A stretch of 35,299 nt of DNA, taken from positions 1 through 35,299 of the forward strand of contig JAVBXM010000220.1 of the NCBI GenBank assembly GCA_030824585.1, given 5' to 3'. This DNA comes from Phaeospirillum sp. GTDB lineage: Bacteria; Pseudomonadota; Alphaproteobacteria; Rhodospirillales; Magnetospirillaceae. The position numbers and the translations under genes are program-made. The notes under the pieces are model-generated. The model saw only the letters and a list, made by a program, of their open reading frames with translations. It did no database searches and was not told where the DNA came from. Shown here in pieces: positions 34,003 through 35,299 of the stretch (positions are counted from its first letter, which is position 1; each line of letters starts with the position of its first letter).

Positions 34003-34675
34003 CGACGGTCTGAAGCTGGAAAACATCCGCCGCACCTTCAAGCAGGGTAAGGAAGACCTGGAGGTGCTGAAGGGCGCCAACCTGGAGATCCGGGCGGGCG
34101 AGATCGTCGCCCTGGTCGGTCCCTCGGGGGCGGGCAAGTCGACCCTGCTGCACATCGCCGGCCTGCTGGAGCGCCCCGATTCCGGCGAGGTCCATCTGGC
34201 CGGCAACCCGGCCGGCGGGCTGGGGGAGAAGGAGCGCACCCTTCTGCGCCGTCTGCATCTGGGCTTCGTCTACCAGTATCACCACCTGCTGCCGGAATTC
34301 TCGGCCGCCGAGAACGTCATCCTGCCGCAGATGATCGCCGGGGTATCGCGGACCCAGGCGCGCGAGCGGGCCTTGGACCTGCTGGATCGCATGAAGCTGG
34401 CCGAACGGGCCGAGCACCGCCCCGGCCAACTGTCGGGCGGCGAGCAGCAGCGTGTCGCCATCTGCCGCGCCCTGGCCAACGGCCCGCGCGTCCTGCTGGC
34501 CGACGAGCCCACCGGCAACCTCGATCCCCACACCGCCGAGGGCGTGTTCGACGAGTTGATCCGTCTGGTCAAGGGCTCGGGTGTGGCGGCGCTGATCGCC
34601 ACCCACAACCCCGACCTCGCCGCCCGCATGGACCGGGTGGTGAGGATGAGCGAGGGATTGCTGGTCGAGCAATAG
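33995..34675 (+). CDS. lolD: Lipoprotein-releasing system ATP-binding protein LolD
   Basis: A 226-residue ABC ATPase. Walker A is GPSGAGKST, the Q-loop/LolD region reads [20 protein letters not shown], the signature is [16 protein letters not shown] and Walker [12 protein letters not shown], with the switch histidine in ATHNPD. It powers lipoprotein release with the permease encoded immediately upstream; the genes overlap by 8 bp (ATG within the lolC terminal codons). In many relatives dnaE follows lolD; here a REP-flanked transposase gene follows instead within 50 bp. Confidence 0.95.
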   Translation: MNSDGLKLENIRRTFKQGKEDLEVLKGANLEIRAGEIVALVGPSGAGKSTLLHIAGLLERPDSGEVHLAGNPAGGLGEKERTLLRRLHLGFVYQYHHLLPEFSAAENVILPQMIAGVSRTQARERALDLLDRMKLAERAEHRPGQLSGGEQQRVAICRALANGPRVLLADEPTGNLDPHTAEGVFDELIRLVKGSGVAALIATHNPDLAARMDRVVRMSEGLLVEQ

Positions 34676-34686
34676 GCGTCCGATTC

Positions 34687-34708
34687 GGAGCGCGGGCGTC
34701 CCGCCCGC
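34687..34708 (+). repeat. REP sequence, left partner of the RAYT gene
   Basis: A GGAG tetranucleotide is followed by a hairpin GCGGGCG-TCC-CGCCCGC. The whole 22 bp recurs as an exact reverse complement at 35271-35292, on the other side of the transposase gene. It lies 11 bp after the lolD stop. Confidence 0.88.
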
Positions 34709-34723
34709 TGGGAGGCGTTCACC

Positions 34724-35269
34724 GTGACCGCTTTCAAAGGGTGGGTCTCGCGCGGCTATCTTCCCCATTTCGACACCCCGGACGTGATCCAGTCCGTGAC
34801 CTTCCGGCTGGCCGACAGCTTACCCGCCGAAATCATGGCGCGGATCAATTCCGAAGCTGGGGCCTCGGCCGAGGTGGACGCTTATCTCGATGCGGGGCAT
34901 GGCCGCTGCCTGTTGCGGCAGGCGGAAATCGCCGATCTGGTCGAGCGGGCTTTGCTGCACTTCGATGGGGAGCGCTATCGCCTCCTGGCCTGGGTCGTAA
35001 TGCCGAACCATGTCCATGTGCTGGTACAGCCCGGTGTTCCGCTGGCCGAGCTTCTCCATACATGGAAGTCCTTCACCGGCAAGGCGGTCAACCGCCTGCT
35101 TGGCGACACGGGAACCATCTGGCAGCCCGACTATTTCGACCGTTTCATCCGCGATGAACTCCACCTGGCGGCCGCCATCGCCTATTTGGAGAATAACCCG
35201 GTCAAGGCGGGCTTGTGCCTGAAGGCAGAGCAGTGGCGGTGGGGGAGCGCCTATTGGCGCGGGGGGTGA
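34724..35269 (+). CDS. REP-associated tyrosine transposase (RAYT, TnpA_REP family)
   Basis: A 181-residue Y1_Tnp/IS200-like transposase. The metal-binding HUH pair is H96 and H98 in VVMPNHVHVLVQP, and the candidate nucleophile is Y137 in WQPDYFDRFIRDELH, followed by the family-typical AIAYLENNPVKAGL and a C-terminal WGSAYW. The N-terminus (RGYLPHFDTPDVIQSVTFRL) is also characteristic. The start is GTG at 34724 with GGGAGG upstream. Such enzymes recognise and move or maintain REP sequences and are usually domesticated single-copy genes. All motifs look intact, so the protein may be active. Flanking inverted REPs make this a complete REP-RAYT unit. Confidence 0.93.
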   Translation: MTAFKGWVSRGYLPHFDTPDVIQSVTFRLADSLPAEIMARINSEAGASAEVDAYLDAGHGRCLLRQAEIADLVERALLHFDGERYRLLAWVVMPNHVHVLVQPGVPLAELLHTWKSFTGKAVNRLLGDTGTIWQPDYFDRFIRDELHLAAAIAYLENNPVKAGLCLKAEQWRWGSAYWRGG

Positions 35270-35270
35270 T

Positions 35271-35292
35271 GCGGGCGGGACGCCCGCGCTCC
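35271..35292 (-). repeat. REP sequence, right partner of the RAYT gene
   Basis: Exact reverse complement of the left REP (34687-34708), with the GGAG tetranucleotide now on the minus strand. It begins 1 bp after the transposase stop. The perfect identity of the two copies implies recent origin or active homogenisation. Confidence 0.88.
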
Positions 35293-35299
35293 AAGGGAC

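Overview
The window is GC-rich, densely coded alphaproteobacterial chromosome. Its gene content (ParC, MotA/MotB, LolCD, the aspartate/glutamate leucyl-transferase Bpt, a TakP-type TRAP system and a large CoA-thioester catabolic block) fits the Rhodospirillales, with Magnetospirillum or a close relative as my best guess. That guess rests on general resemblance; there is no rRNA or other marker to settle it. I saw no tRNA, rRNA, CRISPR array, prophage or plasmid origin.

Positions 37-16921 form a catabolic block of three transcription units. The leftward unit (4773 to 37) is an IclR regulator, an acyl-CoA dehydrogenase, an AMP-forming acyl-CoA ligase and a branched-chain-amino-acid-type periplasmic binding protein. 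Divergent from it, a rightward unit (4907-9087) carries enoyl-CoA hydratase, a long PaaH-type 3-hydroxyacyl-CoA dehydrogenase, thiolase and a UspA protein. It ends in a strong terminator, followed by an aldehyde dehydrogenase and an HSL-type esterase. The third unit (11756-16921) holds a crotonase, a BadH-like SDR, a crotonase lacking both hydratase glutamates, an acyl-CoA dehydrogenase, another SDR and a TetR regulator. Three related palindromes lie directly upstream of it. Together the block encodes uptake, CoA activation and beta-oxidation-like breakdown of an organic acid, probably aromatic, alicyclic or branched. The substrate cannot be read from the sequence.

Positions 16918-26871 hold housekeeping and transport genes: parC behind a structured leader; a TakP-like TRAP binding protein convergent with its DctQ/DctM membrane genes across a shared terminator; a leftward cluster motA-motB-RDD-bpt; and a flavin reductase with its own promoter.

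Positions 26919-35299 hold a membrane-anchored penicillin-acylase-family Ntn hydrolase, methylmalonyl-CoA epimerase, 3-methyladenine glycosylase I, and two genes I do not recognise. One unknown is an alpha-helical cytoplasmic protein behind a clear promoter; the other is an exported coiled-coil protein with heptad-length DNA repeats. lolC-lolD follow, and then a REP-associated tyrosine transposase flanked by two perfect inverted REP sequences.

Small repeats are conspicuous: two roughly 103-bp MITE-like palindromic elements, each just after a stop codon; a 24-bp tandem duplication over the takP stop; and several strong intergenic hairpins. The best candidates for undescribed biology are the TetR-controlled operon with its unusual crotonase, the exported coiled-coil protein, and the unknown gene at 30706.
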